Shown: positions 1-7,222, counted from the stretch's first letter. The stretch: 32,703 bases of DNA from CAZSVP01 sp964637185 (GCA_964637185.1 CAZWVB010000008.1:1-32703), one strand, 5' to 3'. The notes: generated by a model not told the origin, from the sequence alone. A program made the numbers and translations.

Positions 1-2
1 AA

Positions 3-170
3 GGTAAGAACCTCAAAGTCACTGGCAAAGGAATGCCACTAGTCGGAAGTGACCGCCATGGCGACCACATCGTAGCCATCAATGTATCGACACCCACCAA
101 GTTGTCATCAAAGCAAAAAGATTTGCTGCGCGAGTTCCAAAAATCCGCCAAAAAACGTTTTTTTGGCTAG
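3..170 (+). CDS. dnaJ: DnaJ chaperone, C-terminal fragment (partial)
   Basis: The reading frame is open from base 3 and stops at TAG 168-170, giving about 55 residues; the 5' part lies outside the window. The fragment contains GKGMPLVGSDRHGDHIVAIN followed by a basic helix, which matches the end of the second C-terminal substrate-binding domain of DnaJ (Hsp40), where GKGMP and GDL/HxV motifs are typical. DnaJ is the DnaK co-chaperone that delivers unfolded proteins and stimulates ATP hydrolysis. The zinc-finger and J domains cannot be checked here. No terminator is visible before the next gene. Confidence 0.85.
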   Translation, partial: GKNLKVTGKGMPLVGSDRHGDHIVAINVSTPTKLSSKQKDLLREFQKSAKKRFFG

Positions 171-181
171 TATCACGAAAC

Positions 182-211
182 TTGTGGTGGTATTCCGCTT
201 GGGCTTATACT
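182..211 (+). promoter_or_regulatory. Predicted promoter of the small membrane protein gene
   Basis: The -35 candidate is TTGTGG (182-187) and the -10 is TATACT (206-211), 18 bases apart. The ATG at 219 follows after 7 bases, where transcription itself should begin, and no SD is present, so the mRNA would be leaderless. Confidence 0.45.
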
Positions 212-218
212 AAGTGGG

Positions 219-725
219 ATGCAACAAATACTTTCATCTTTTAATTTGATTTTAGCCATTGCTTTAGGCGGCGCTGTTGCACTAGGCATGTTACTGGGTG
301 AGATCAGGGTGCGAGCCTTGGCGTTCGGCCTTAGCGCTGGGTTTGTGGCAGCTGAGATCTTACCAGAGACGATTACCAAGTTAATCCCCTCCATATCAAA
401 CAACGTTGATCGCAAGCTGGTGCTGATGTGGGCATTGGCAGGTGTGTTTATTGGTGCTAGTTTTGTGGGTCAGCGTCATGCCCAGAGAAGTGTACGCACC
501 ATATTCTTTGCTATTGCTACGGCGTTGTTTGGTGTAGCCATATCATTGGCTTTGCTGCCGGTGGGGACACGCCAGGAGATTATCACCAACTTCAACTTGG
601 CTGCTATGATCTATGATATTCGCATGTATATCGTGCTGGCCGAAATAGCCCTGATCATCGTATTTACAGCAATTCCCCTCAAGAGCAAAGAAGAGAAAAA
701 GCATAGAAAGCACAGGAAGAAATAG
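219..725 (+). CDS. Small polytopic membrane protein, function unknown
   Basis: This is a 168-residue protein that I do not recognise. Hydrophobic stretches lie at about residues 8-28, 33-52, 68-88, 94-116 and 137-155, suggesting four or five membrane segments. The tail (from about residue 157) is very rich in Lys, His and Arg and would remain in the cytoplasm. The ATG at 219 is chosen because it follows a TATACT -10 box by 7 bases and has no SD. The gene stands alone between dnaJ and the ATP-grasp operon. Membrane location is well supported; no transport or enzymatic motif is visible. Confidence 0.65.
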   Translation: MQQILSSFNLILAIALGGAVALGMLLGEIRVRALAFGLSAGFVAAEILPETITKLIPSISNNVDRKLVLMWALAGVFIGASFVGQRHAQRSVRTIFFAIATALFGVAISLALLPVGTRQEIITNFNLAAMIYDIRMYIVLAEIALIIVFTAIPLKSKEEKKHRKHRKK

Positions 726-727
726 GT

Positions 728-756
728 TGTCTTATCTGTTGGTTTGTGGTATAATT
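728..756 (+). promoter_or_regulatory. Strong predicted promoter of the ATP-grasp operon
   Basis: TTGTCT (728-733) and TATAAT (751-756) are separated by exactly 17 bases, and a TGG immediately before the -10 gives an extended -10 element. Transcription should start near 763, leaving about 26 bases of leader carrying GGAGG at 776-780. It is one of the best sigma-70-like promoters in the window. Confidence 0.75.
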
Positions 757-788
757 GCATCAATCTAATGTAAGCGGAGGTAAATGCC

Positions 789-1646
789 GTGAAGTTTTCC
801 ATTGTTTCAAAATCAGTTAGTAATTGGCATGTCCAACAGTTACTAGAGGCTTGTGCCAAACATGGTATAGAGTCTGAGGTCCATCATCTACACAACCCCA
901 ATACTATAGTTGATGACATCAAAAACTTTGGTGATGTTGTGCTTTGGAGAGCCTCCAAACTCGATCTGAAATCTGAACGATCTGCAGTGGGCGAGCTGCT
1001 CAAGGATAAATATGTTATTAATGATGCGGTGTTACAACGCCCTTATGTGGCATACAAATTTGTACAGCAGATGGTAGCAGCCAATGACAAACACGTACCA
1101 CACATTGCTACCTATAGATTCCACTTGTTGAAAGAGCTGAAAGCTGCAATTGAGAACAATCAATTGCACTATCCATTCATTGCCAAACCCAACTATGGTG
1201 CACAGGGCAAAGGCATCCTTTTGGTCAAGTCTGCGGCCGATCTCAAACAAGTTCGACCAGTTATTGGTGACATGATATTTCAGAATTTTATTCCAAACGA
1301 TGGAGATTGGCGCATCATCATATTTGATGGCCAGCCATTGGGTGTGATGAAACGCATTGCGCGCAAAGGACACTATCTCAACAACATATCGCAAGGTGGT
1401 AGTTCGATGCTTGAGACCGACCCAGAGATTGTTCGTCAAGTCAGTGATATAGCCGTTCGTATGACCAAAAACATTGGTTATAAGCTTTGTGGCGTGGATG
1501 TCATTCAGGACAATACCACTGGTGCCTTTTTCTTTTTGGAAACCAACTCTGCTCCGGAGTGGGATGGTGACAATGGCTTTCAGGCTGTCACCGGTGTCAA
1601 TGTAGCCGACGTAGTGGTCAAGCAACTAAAAGCAAAGCTTGGGTAG
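789..1646 (+). CDS. RimK-like ATP-grasp ligase (first of four)
   Basis: This 285-residue protein is an ATP-grasp enzyme, a family that uses ATP to join a carboxylate, often on a peptide or protein, to an amine. The nucleotide-binding lysine and Gly-rich loop are at IAKPNYGAQGKG (K133). The metal ligands are in GVDVIQD (about 235-241) and LETNSAPEW (E251, N253), so the catalytic set looks intact. GTG at 789 is chosen because GGAGG (776-780) lies 8 bases upstream; the nearby ATG at 784 opens only a two-codon frame (ATG CCG TGA) overlapping this GTG. The gene heads an operon and is closely related to the N-terminal part of the next gene: both have GDWRI and NNISQGGS. The substrate is unknown; RimK adds glutamate to ribosomal protein S6 in E. 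coli, but graspetide-type ligases use the same fold. Confidence 0.8.
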   Translation: MKFSIVSKSVSNWHVQQLLEACAKHGIESEVHHLHNPNTIVDDIKNFGDVVLWRASKLDLKSERSAVGELLKDKYVINDAVLQRPYVAYKFVQQMVAANDKHVPHIATYRFHLLKELKAAIENNQLHYPFIAKPNYGAQGKGILLVKSAADLKQVRPVIGDMIFQNFIPNDGDWRIIIFDGQPLGVMKRIARKGHYLNNISQGGSSMLETDPEIVRQVSDIAVRMTKNIGYKLCGVDVIQDNTTGAFFFLETNSAPEWDGDNGFQAVTGVNVADVVVKQLKAKLG

Positions 1647-1650
1647 TGTC

Positions 1651-3918
1651 ATGAAATTGGTGATCGTCTCGCGAAACCCAAAAGATTATCATGTACAGCA
1701 GTTGAGTGAGTACGCCAAAAAATCCGGTTTTAGCGCAGTAAAAACGGTTAACTTTGATCCGCGCAAAGACTTAAATACCCAGATTAACTTCAATAATTGT
1801 GCTGTTATATGGCGTAGCTCTTCATTGGACGTGCGTTCGGAGAAGGTTGCTGCTGCGAAATTGATCCAACAAGGCAATTACTTACTCAATGGCAGTGCCA
1901 TGTCCAGCCCTTTTATAGCCTACAAGTATTACCAGCAGTGTGTTATTGCAGATGATACGCTAGAGTACAGCATCCCAACATTTAGACCTCGCCGACTCGA
2001 GGATTTGCAAAAGCTAATAACCAGAGGATCGCTTAGCCTGCCGGTAATTGCCAAGCCCAACTATGGCTCGCGCGGCAAGAATATTTTTCTATTGGAGTCT
2101 GCACAAGACATTGTGGATTTTGATAAGCGGTACAAAGACTATATATTCCAGCCTTACATACCCAACAACGGCGATTGGCGCATACTTGTCAGTAACGGCA
2201 CAGTAATCGGTGTGATTAAAAGAACTAGCTCAGGCAATGGTTTTACCAACAATATTAGCCAGGGGGGTTCTGCAAGCCTTGAAGAAAACAGTCGCGTGTT
2301 GGAACAACTAAAGTCAATGTCGTTACGTGTAGTTTCGATATTTGGCCTCGAATTTGCAAGTATCGATGTTATCCAAGATAGTAAAACTGGTCAATTCTAC
2401 ATAATGGAAGTAGGCACTACTGCTGATTGGGAAGAGTTTCAGAAAACCACAAAGATCAATGTCGCTGAGAATATCACATCTTATTGTTATAATGCTGCCA
2501 ATAGAGGCAATAGGCCGTACCAGGCTGTCAAAAATTCATACGATTTGATTCTAGCCGATAACCCTAGCAAGGCTTTTCACTACTATTCACGCATGTATCT
2601 TTGGAATCGAGATAAGAACTATCACGATAAACTTGTTGAGCTCAAGCAGGAATATATTGGCCTAACATCGAAAGAAACCAGTACAAAGCTGAAAAAGATT
2701 TTTGAAGCAAATTCGCGTAGTCGAGGAAAGAAAACAAAGAATGCCGAAGCTAGAGCACCATACTTCAATAAATATCCAGAATTGACTGCTTATACAGGTA
2801 TACTATTTAAGGTTTTGTTCTGCGAGACTATCTATCAGCAGGACATTCGATCTTTAGCCAAAAAACACATCGATGAAAAGTTTTTGGTAGAGATGTACCG
2901 CAAACTGTTAAAAGACAAAGACGCTTTGTTGGTACTATCGACTCATGCCATCAACTTTCTATTTCTGGCACGGTTTTATAGCAAAAATGACAAAGCTTTG
3001 TTGAGCCAGCTGCCGGACCCATTACCGATTCTTGCGGATATAGCTGATAGTTACAAAAGTAGCAAGTTAAGGCTCAAGATAGACCAAGCTACAGCCGATC
3101 AGCTCCAGCTTTACTTCGTTACTCACATAATTATTGGATTGTCTGAGTTCTATAACACTAGTGTGCATGATTTACGTTGTAACTCTCTTATCAAAATTGC
3201 CGAAAAGACAATTTACAAATCATGGGCCAGCGTCAGCCTAGATAATAAGTATGAATTTCTGGTAGCTGCGACACTTTGTGGCTATAGCTCCAGACTTTTT
3301 GGCCCTATACTTCAAGACTCCAACAAATATTTTTCGCAAATAGGTAATTACTTGATCGACCCACCGTCTAGTGAGCATTTTGCTTATTCCAAGGACAATA
3401 GTTTCAAATCCGAGCATCGCAATGTACTGTACTTGATGGCAAGTGTTCCTTTTGCCAAACAAGCTAAGACTCGTCGTGTATCAAAACAACTTGACCAAAC
3501 TGACGTTATTGGACGCAAGGCCTTGCTGGACTTTCCGGAGCTGGACCTAGCGGGGGTTGAGGCTAGAGTTGACTCGGGCGCAGACTACAGCGCGCTACAT
3601 TGCCAGGAAGTGGAGGAAGCTACTGACCGAAAAGGCAAAAGCTATATTAAATACTGGCCTCTGGTAGAAAAACATCCAGCTGCGCCAACTGAAAAGCCGG
3701 CCATCTCATATCACTACGAGACAGTGCGTGTCCGCAATACTAGTGGCGTACTTGAGGCTCGTTATGTTGTGCACTTAGATGTTAGTGTCAACGGCAAATC
3801 CTTCAACACGCCCTTTACTTTGAGCAACCGATCTAATATGATATTCCCTGCTTTACTGGGAAGACGAGCACTGGCTGGTCGTTTTCTAGTCGATACTGCT
3901 AAATTATTGGTAGAATAA
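1651..3918 (+). CDS. ATP-grasp / helical region / RimB-type retropepsin-like protease fusion
   Basis: This 755-residue protein has three parts. Residues 1-280 are a RimK-like ATP-grasp with K135 in VIAKPNYGSRGKN. Residues about 285-610 are a helical region I do not recognise. Residues about 619-755 match the RimB/RloA 'ATP-dependent zinc protease' family, a retropepsin-like fold: GRKALL, then catalytic-type DSGADYSALH (D641), and a late FPALLGRRALAGRFLVD strand set. In the ATP-grasp, the usual E-x-N metal motif reads MEVGTTADW (E253, G255), so the metal-binding Asn is missing and ligase activity is doubtful. The ATG at 1651 aligns with the MK-start of both sister proteins; an in-frame TTG at 1639 would overlap the previous gene. 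The gaps to its neighbours are 4 bases each, so it belongs to one operon. Known RimB acts with RimK on polyglutamate tails; a similar eraser role here is inference. Confidence 0.8.
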   Translation: MKLVIVSRNPKDYHVQQLSEYAKKSGFSAVKTVNFDPRKDLNTQINFNNCAVIWRSSSLDVRSEKVAAAKLIQQGNYLLNGSAMSSPFIAYKYYQQCVIADDTLEYSIPTFRPRRLEDLQKLITRGSLSLPVIAKPNYGSRGKNIFLLESAQDIVDFDKRYKDYIFQPYIPNNGDWRILVSNGTVIGVIKRTSSGNGFTNNISQGGSASLEENSRVLEQLKSMSLRVVSIFGLEFASIDVIQDSKTGQFYIMEVGTTADWEEFQKTTKINVAENITSYCYNAANRGNRPYQAVKNSYDLILADNPSKAFHYYSRMYLWNRDKNYHDKLVELKQEYIGLTSKETSTKLKKIFEANSRSRGKKTKNAEARAPYFNKYPELTAYTGILFKVLFCETIYQQDIRSLAKKHIDEKFLVEMYRKLLKDKDALLVLSTHAINFLFLARFYSKNDKALLSQLPDPLPILADIADSYKSSKLRLKIDQATADQLQLYFVTHIIIGLSEFYNTSVHDLRCNSLIKIAEKTIYKSWASVSLDNKYEFLVAATLCGYSSRLFGPILQDSNKYFSQIGNYLIDPPSSEHFAYSKDNSFKSEHRNVLYLMASVPFAKQAKTRRVSKQLDQTDVIGRKALLDFPELDLAGVEARVDSGADYSALHCQEVEEATDRKGKSYIKYWPLVEKHPAAPTEKPAISYHYETVRVRNTSGVLEARYVVHLDVSVNGKSFNTPFTLSNRSNMIFPALLGRRALAGRFLVDTAKLLVE

Positions 3919-3922
3919 CATT

Positions 3923-4828
3923 ATGAAGATAGCAATTTTATCCAAAGGACCCAAGAATTACTCCACACAACGCTTGCTTGAAGCGGCTGCCGAGAAGGGC
4001 CACGAAGCCGTGGTCGTAAATCATGCCAAGTGTTACATGGATATTGAGTCCAACAACCCAAATATTTATTATCAGGGCGAGTCATTGGCTGACGTAGATA
4101 TTGTGATCCCTCGTATTGGCCAGTCGATTACCTCCTACGGTAGCGCTGTGATTCGCCAATTTGAGATGATGCGCAAATACGTGTCAGTCAATTCGCTAGC
4201 TTTGGTGCGCAGTCGCGATAAGCTACGTAGCATGCAGATATTGGCGCGTTCTGGAGTAAATATACCAAAGACGGTTTTTGCACGCGAAGGTGAATACACT
4301 GAGGAGCTACTAGACATAGTAGGTGGCGCTCCGGTAGTTATTAAATTGCTTGAAGGTACTCATGGCATTGGTGTAGTACTAGCCGAAACCAAAAAAGCCG
4401 CCAAATCAGTGATCGATGCATTCTATGGGATAGGCGCCAATATACTGATCCAAGAATTTATCGAGGAAGCTCATGGCTCAGATTTAAGAGTAATCGTCGT
4501 GGGCGACCGTGTTGTAGGTGCTATGTTGCGCAAGGGCGCTGAAGGCGACTTTCGCAGCAATCTGCACCGTGGCGGTGAGGCCCAACCAGCAGAGTTGACC
4601 AAAAAAGAAGCCAATGTAGCTATCAAGGCCGCCCGTACGCTAGGTCTCAATATCGCTGGCGTGGATATCTTGCGCTCGTCCAAAGGCCCGTTAGTGTTGG
4701 AAGTGAATTCCAGCCCTGGTTTGCAAGGGATCGAGAAACAGACCGGCGAAGACATAGCGGGCGAGATCATCGACTACGTGGTATCCAAGGCACTAGGCAA
4801 GCGCCGCAAAGACCGCATCGGAGCCTAG
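3923..4828 (+). CDS. rimK: RimK-type alpha-L-glutamate ligase-like protein
   Basis: At 301 residues this has the standard RimK length. It carries the family signature PRIGQSITSYG (63-73), the ATP-binding K141 in VVIKLLEGTHGIGVV, QEFIEEAHGSDLR in the middle, GVDIL, and an intact metal-binding motif LEVNSSPG (E260, N262). RimK-type enzymes add glutamates to a protein C terminus (ribosomal S6 in E. coli) or make small gamma-glutamyl products. The gene starts 4 bases after the fusion protein's stop and is the orthodox member of the cluster, whereas the two genes before it share a different subfamily look (GDWRI, NNISQGGS). Family assignment is secure; the substrate in this organism is not. Confidence 0.88.
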   Translation: MKIAILSKGPKNYSTQRLLEAAAEKGHEAVVVNHAKCYMDIESNNPNIYYQGESLADVDIVIPRIGQSITSYGSAVIRQFEMMRKYVSVNSLALVRSRDKLRSMQILARSGVNIPKTVFAREGEYTEELLDIVGGAPVVIKLLEGTHGIGVVLAETKKAAKSVIDAFYGIGANILIQEFIEEAHGSDLRVIVVGDRVVGAMLRKGAEGDFRSNLHRGGEAQPAELTKKEANVAIKAARTLGLNIAGVDILRSSKGPLVLEVNSSPGLQGIEKQTGEDIAGEIIDYVVSKALGKRRKDRIGA

Positions 4829-4840
4829 TCGAAACATCTT

Positions 4841-4867
4841 TTGCTTATCCCGCTAGGTTGATATACT
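4841..4867 (+). promoter_or_regulatory. Predicted promoter of the fourth ATP-grasp gene
   Basis: TTGCTT (4841-4846) and TATACT (4862-4867) are 15 bases apart, a short spacer. The ATG at 4875 follows the -10 by 7 bases with no SD, which suggests a leaderless transcript separate from the upstream operon. Confidence 0.4.
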
Positions 4868-4874
4868 GAATTGT

Positions 4875-6041
4875 ATGGAATCTGCTCCAGACAATGCAAT
4901 TATGTATTTTAGTGAAAAGGGTGGCACCGACAAAACCTTGGCGCAAGAAGGTTACCGACGTGTAATTGACTTGTTACAGGAACAAGGAGTAACTGTCTTG
5001 GCTGTGCGAGGCAGTGAATCATTTGATCTTGAATCAGGCCTGGTTTCACCATTTTCAGTAAGCATAGAACAAGATGGCGATCGAGTACATGTAGTAACCG
5101 AGCCGACCGAACCGGTGCCAATCGGCACTAGCTCTATACGCACTTACAATCGCAATATTGGTACAGGGGTTGAGGAGTTTGGTCCCAACATAATAAATCC
5201 TGTAAAAGTACAAGAATTGGACGAGAAAAACAAAGCTTATGAATTCTTAGGTGATTTACAACCACTCACGGTGGTTGTCGAGCCTGATAGGCTACGCCAA
5301 CAACTAGAAGACATTGATACCGACAAAGTTGTGCTCAAACCAGTTAAGTCACAAAACAGCTACGGGCGCTTGATTGTACCCAAACTGGAGTTGCTTGATC
5401 CAGAGAAATTCAAAACCAAGGTCGAAGCCGACGGTACAACCCATTTGCTTAGTAGCGATGGCAGGGTAGATCTAAACCTTAGTCAAGAATATGGTTATTT
5501 GCTTCAAGAGATGATTGATACCTATCAGCCTTTTCCGGCGGAGATCGCTGATGCAGTTATTGAAAGTTGCAAAGCCGACTATGAAGCTAATAAGGAAACA
5601 GCTCGCAAAGAGGTACGGTTGATGCTTTACTGGGGAGAAAGAAAACTAATCATCCCTTATGCTAGATTGTTTAAGCCAAAAGGTGATTCTAGTATCGATA
5701 CGCGTGATACAGAAGACGATGATTGGCTGTTGCTAGACATCCAACACCATCTCCCACAAGACTTAGAGGATATGGCTACCAGTCTGGCTGATGGAATACT
5801 CAAGTACGGCGATGTCAAATACATGCATGGCGCCATCGATGCTGCTTGGGACGGCCACCGATGGCGAGTTATGGAGCTCAACGTCTGGTTTCCGGTGCCG
5901 CCAAAATACTCTTTGGCTCGTGAACACGGCGCAGAGGAATTGGCTGATGTTCATCGCCGTAGTATTGCTGATTTACTAGGTGATGCGGCGCGAGATGCCA
6001 ACCGTAAGTACCAACAACGCAATGCCAGCCATAAGAATTGA
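4875..6041 (+). CDS. Divergent ATP-grasp (glutathione-synthetase-like) protein
   Basis: This 388-residue protein is probably a divergent ATP-grasp enzyme. The evidence is a KVVLKPVKSQNSYGRLIV segment (K155 as the nucleotide lysine), YLLQEMID as the hinge/ATP contact strand, and RVMELNVWFPVP (E344, N346) in the place of the metal-binding E-x-N loop. The Gly-rich loop is weak. The N-terminal 100 residues look like a Rossmann-type pre-ATP-grasp domain (GYRRVIDLLQEQGVTVLAV). No close family name comes to mind. Its own -10 box lies 7 bases before ATG 4875; a second in-frame ATG at codon 10 is possible. Position next to three RimK-like genes suggests a shared pathway. Confidence 0.6.
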   Translation: MESAPDNAIMYFSEKGGTDKTLAQEGYRRVIDLLQEQGVTVLAVRGSESFDLESGLVSPFSVSIEQDGDRVHVVTEPTEPVPIGTSSIRTYNRNIGTGVEEFGPNIINPVKVQELDEKNKAYEFLGDLQPLTVVVEPDRLRQQLEDIDTDKVVLKPVKSQNSYGRLIVPKLELLDPEKFKTKVEADGTTHLLSSDGRVDLNLSQEYGYLLQEMIDTYQPFPAEIADAVIESCKADYEANKETARKEVRLMLYWGERKLIIPYARLFKPKGDSSIDTRDTEDDDWLLLDIQHHLPQDLEDMATSLADGILKYGDVKYMHGAIDAAWDGHRWRVMELNVWFPVPPKYSLAREHGAEELADVHRRSIADLLGDAARDANRKYQQRNASHKN

Positions 6042-6066
6042 TTTATTAGCCAAATAATCGTACAAT
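6038..6066 (+). promoter_or_regulatory. Predicted promoter upstream of tRNA-Lys
   Basis: TTGATT (6038-6043) and TACAAT (6061-6066) are 17 bases apart. The -35 overlaps the end of the preceding ATP-grasp gene. Transcription would start near 6073 and run through a perfect 13-bp hairpin (6098-6131) and a five-codon reading frame before reaching tRNA-Lys. Confidence 0.6.
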
Positions 6067-6097
6067 ATTCAGGTTCAATTCATCGTTCTTCTTATAC

Positions 6098-6131
6098 CAA
6101 TTCAACAAACCATCTCATGTTTGTTGAATTG
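6098..6131 (+). other. Perfect 13-bp stem-loop in the tRNA-Lys leader
   Basis: CAATTCAACAAAC (6098-6110) pairs perfectly with GTTTGTTGAATTG (6119-6131) around an 8-base loop. It is followed by AGGAG (6134-6138) and not by a T-run, so it is not a standard terminator. It could be a processing signal, a protein-binding site or an SD-occluding structure. Confidence 0.7.
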
Positions 6132-6143
6132 AAAGGAGAAACT

Positions 6144-6161
6144 ATGCGAGAATTATTGTGA
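6144..6161 (+). other. Five-codon reading frame with a good SD (possible leader peptide or gene remnant)
   Basis: ATG CGA GAA TTA TTG TGA (Met-Arg-Glu-Leu-Leu) follows AGGAG at 6134-6138 with ideal spacing. It is too short to call a gene with confidence. It sits between a perfect hairpin and tRNA-Lys, so it may be a leader peptide, the start of a truncated gene, or chance. Confidence 0.25.
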
Positions 6162-6209
6162 TACTTTTGCTAGAAAGAATCACCTCAATCGAAGCATAGT
6201 AATCGACGA

Positions 6210-6286
6210 GGGCCCGTAGCTCAGTTGGTTAGAGCACCTGCCTTTTAAGCAGGGTGTCGTGGGTTCGAGTCCCACCGGGCCCTCCA
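6210..6286 (+). tRNA. tRNA-Lys (anticodon TTT)
   Basis: The acceptor arms GGGCCCG (6210-6216) and CGGGCCC (6276-6282) pair perfectly. The anticodon loop is CTTTTAA with anticodon TTT, the T-arm is GTGGG-TTCGAGT-CCCAC, and CCA is encoded at 6284-6286. It stands apart from the seven-tRNA island near 25 kb, which holds the partner tRNA-Lys(CTT). Confidence 0.97.
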
Positions 6287-6298
6287 AAGATACTTAAT

Positions 6299-6357
6299 CA
6301 GATACCAGTTAGTTCCGGTAGGAACACTTCTGTTCTATTACAACTAATTTGTATCTG
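6299..6357. repeat. 59-base interrupted hairpin after tRNA-Lys
   Basis: CAGATAC (6299-6305) pairs with GTATCTG (6351-6357). Inside, TTAGTT (6309-6314) pairs with AACTAA (6342-6347), and a terminal GGAACA-CTTC-TGTTCT hairpin (6321-6336) caps the structure. There is no immediate T-run, so it is not a canonical terminator. It may be an RNA structure ending the tRNA transcript or a palindromic element. Confidence 0.6.
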
Positions 6358-6468
6358 TTATTTAGTTCTAGTCTCTTTTGGTATTTTATATATGTTGTTT
6401 TTCATTTACTTAGTAAGGTAACCCTTTTAATTGCAATTATTAACAAAGAACTTGAAATAGTCACAGAG

Positions 6469-6509
6469 CATACTAGTATGTTACACTAGGTAGTGGTAGT
6501 AAGTACTAC
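6469..6509. promoter_or_regulatory. Candidate PadR operator: two inverted repeats before the padR-like gene
   Basis: CATACTAGTATG (6469-6480) is a perfect 12-base palindrome, and GTAGTA-AG-TACTAC (6496-6509) is a second inverted repeat. A TATAGT -10 candidate follows at 6512-6517, so a dimer bound here would cover the promoter. PadR proteins usually autoregulate through such dyads; the link here is inference. Confidence 0.5.
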
Positions 6510-6544
6510 TATATAGTAAACGTTACATGAAGGGAGGAATTTGA

Positions 6545-6865
6545 TTGGAGAACATTACAGAAATGCTCAAGGGTGCTCTTCAGGGTTGTGTACTTGAAAT
6601 TATTGGACGTGACAGTACCTACGGCTATGAAATCACTCAACAACTGCGTAAGCTCGGTTTTACCGAAGTAGTTGAGGGTACGGTTTATACAATTTTGGTA
6701 CGACTTGAAAAAAACAAACTTGTAAGCACTGAAAAAAAGTCGTCCGAAGTTGGTCCACCACGCAAGATTTATACGCTTACAAATGCAGGGAGCGAAGAAC
6801 TGGATAACTTTTGGGCAAAGTGGGACTTCGTGTCATCAAAAATTAATGAATTAAAGGAGAGATAG
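6545..6865 (+). CDS. PadR family transcriptional regulator
   Basis: This 106-residue protein has the PadR winged-helix layout: a first helix (MLKGALQGCVLEII), then the family hallmark TYGYEITQQL, then EGTVYTILVRLEKNKLV for the recognition helix and wing, and PPRKIYTLTNAG in the beta-wing. PadR proteins are dimeric repressors, often responding to small phenolic or drug-like ligands. The TTG start at 6545 is supported by GGAGG at 6533-6537, 7 bases upstream. It is followed after one base by a DUF1048 gene, a common PadR partner, and preceded by inverted repeats suited to autoregulation. The surrounding DNA is more AT-rich than the rest of the window. Confidence 0.9.
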   Translation: MENITEMLKGALQGCVLEIIGRDSTYGYEITQQLRKLGFTEVVEGTVYTILVRLEKNKLVSTEKKSSEVGPPRKIYTLTNAGSEELDNFWAKWDFVSSKINELKER

Positions 6866-6866
6866 T

Positions 6867-7196
6867 ATGAACGACTTTATAAAGAAAATTATTGGAGATA
6901 AAAAAGAGTGGAAAGCAATGGAAGCTCGTGCCAAAGCATTGCCGCGGGATTACCAGGTTGTATATGAAGAAATCAAGCTATACATATGGAAAAGTTCAGG
7001 ACTTGGCTCACTTGAAGTATTTAAGGGCATACTTGACCTATTTGAAGAAGGTGCAGCTAACAACAAAGGGGTGCTAGAAATCACTGGTGATGATGTGGCT
7101 GCTTTTTGTGATGAACTATTGAAGGGTGAAAAAACGTATACTGAAAAATGGCGTGAGGAATTAAACAATGTTATTGCGAAGAAATTAAACCAATAA
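6867..7196 (+). CDS. DUF1048 family protein (PadR partner)
   Basis: This 109-residue soluble, helical protein resembles the DUF1048 family: a start of the type MNDFIKKIIGDKKEWK, a middle YQVVYEEIKLYIWKSS, and an acidic VAAFCDELLKGEKTYTEKWR near the end. DUF1048 genes are typically found directly after padR-like genes; the molecular function is unknown. An SD (GGAG in the upstream GGAGAGATAG) overlaps the end of the PadR gene, and the two genes are 1 base apart, so they are co-transcribed. No catalytic residues can be recognised. Confidence 0.8.
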   Translation: MNDFIKKIIGDKKEWKAMEARAKALPRDYQVVYEEIKLYIWKSSGLGSLEVFKGILDLFEEGAANNKGVLEITGDDVAAFCDELLKGEKTYTEKWREELNNVIAKKLNQ

Positions 7197-7222
7197 ACGA
7201 TTGCGTTTGGTAAAATTTATAT

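Noticed and set aside
784..792. ATG CCG TGA frame before the first ATP-grasp gene as a regulatory mini-gene
   Set aside because: It overlaps the GTG start and sits too close to the SD to be used well; probably chance.
1032..1625. Long antisense frame (197 codons) opposite the first ATP-grasp gene
   Set aside because: The plus-strand frame has all ATP-grasp motifs, a promoter and an SD; the antisense translation shows no recognisable pattern.
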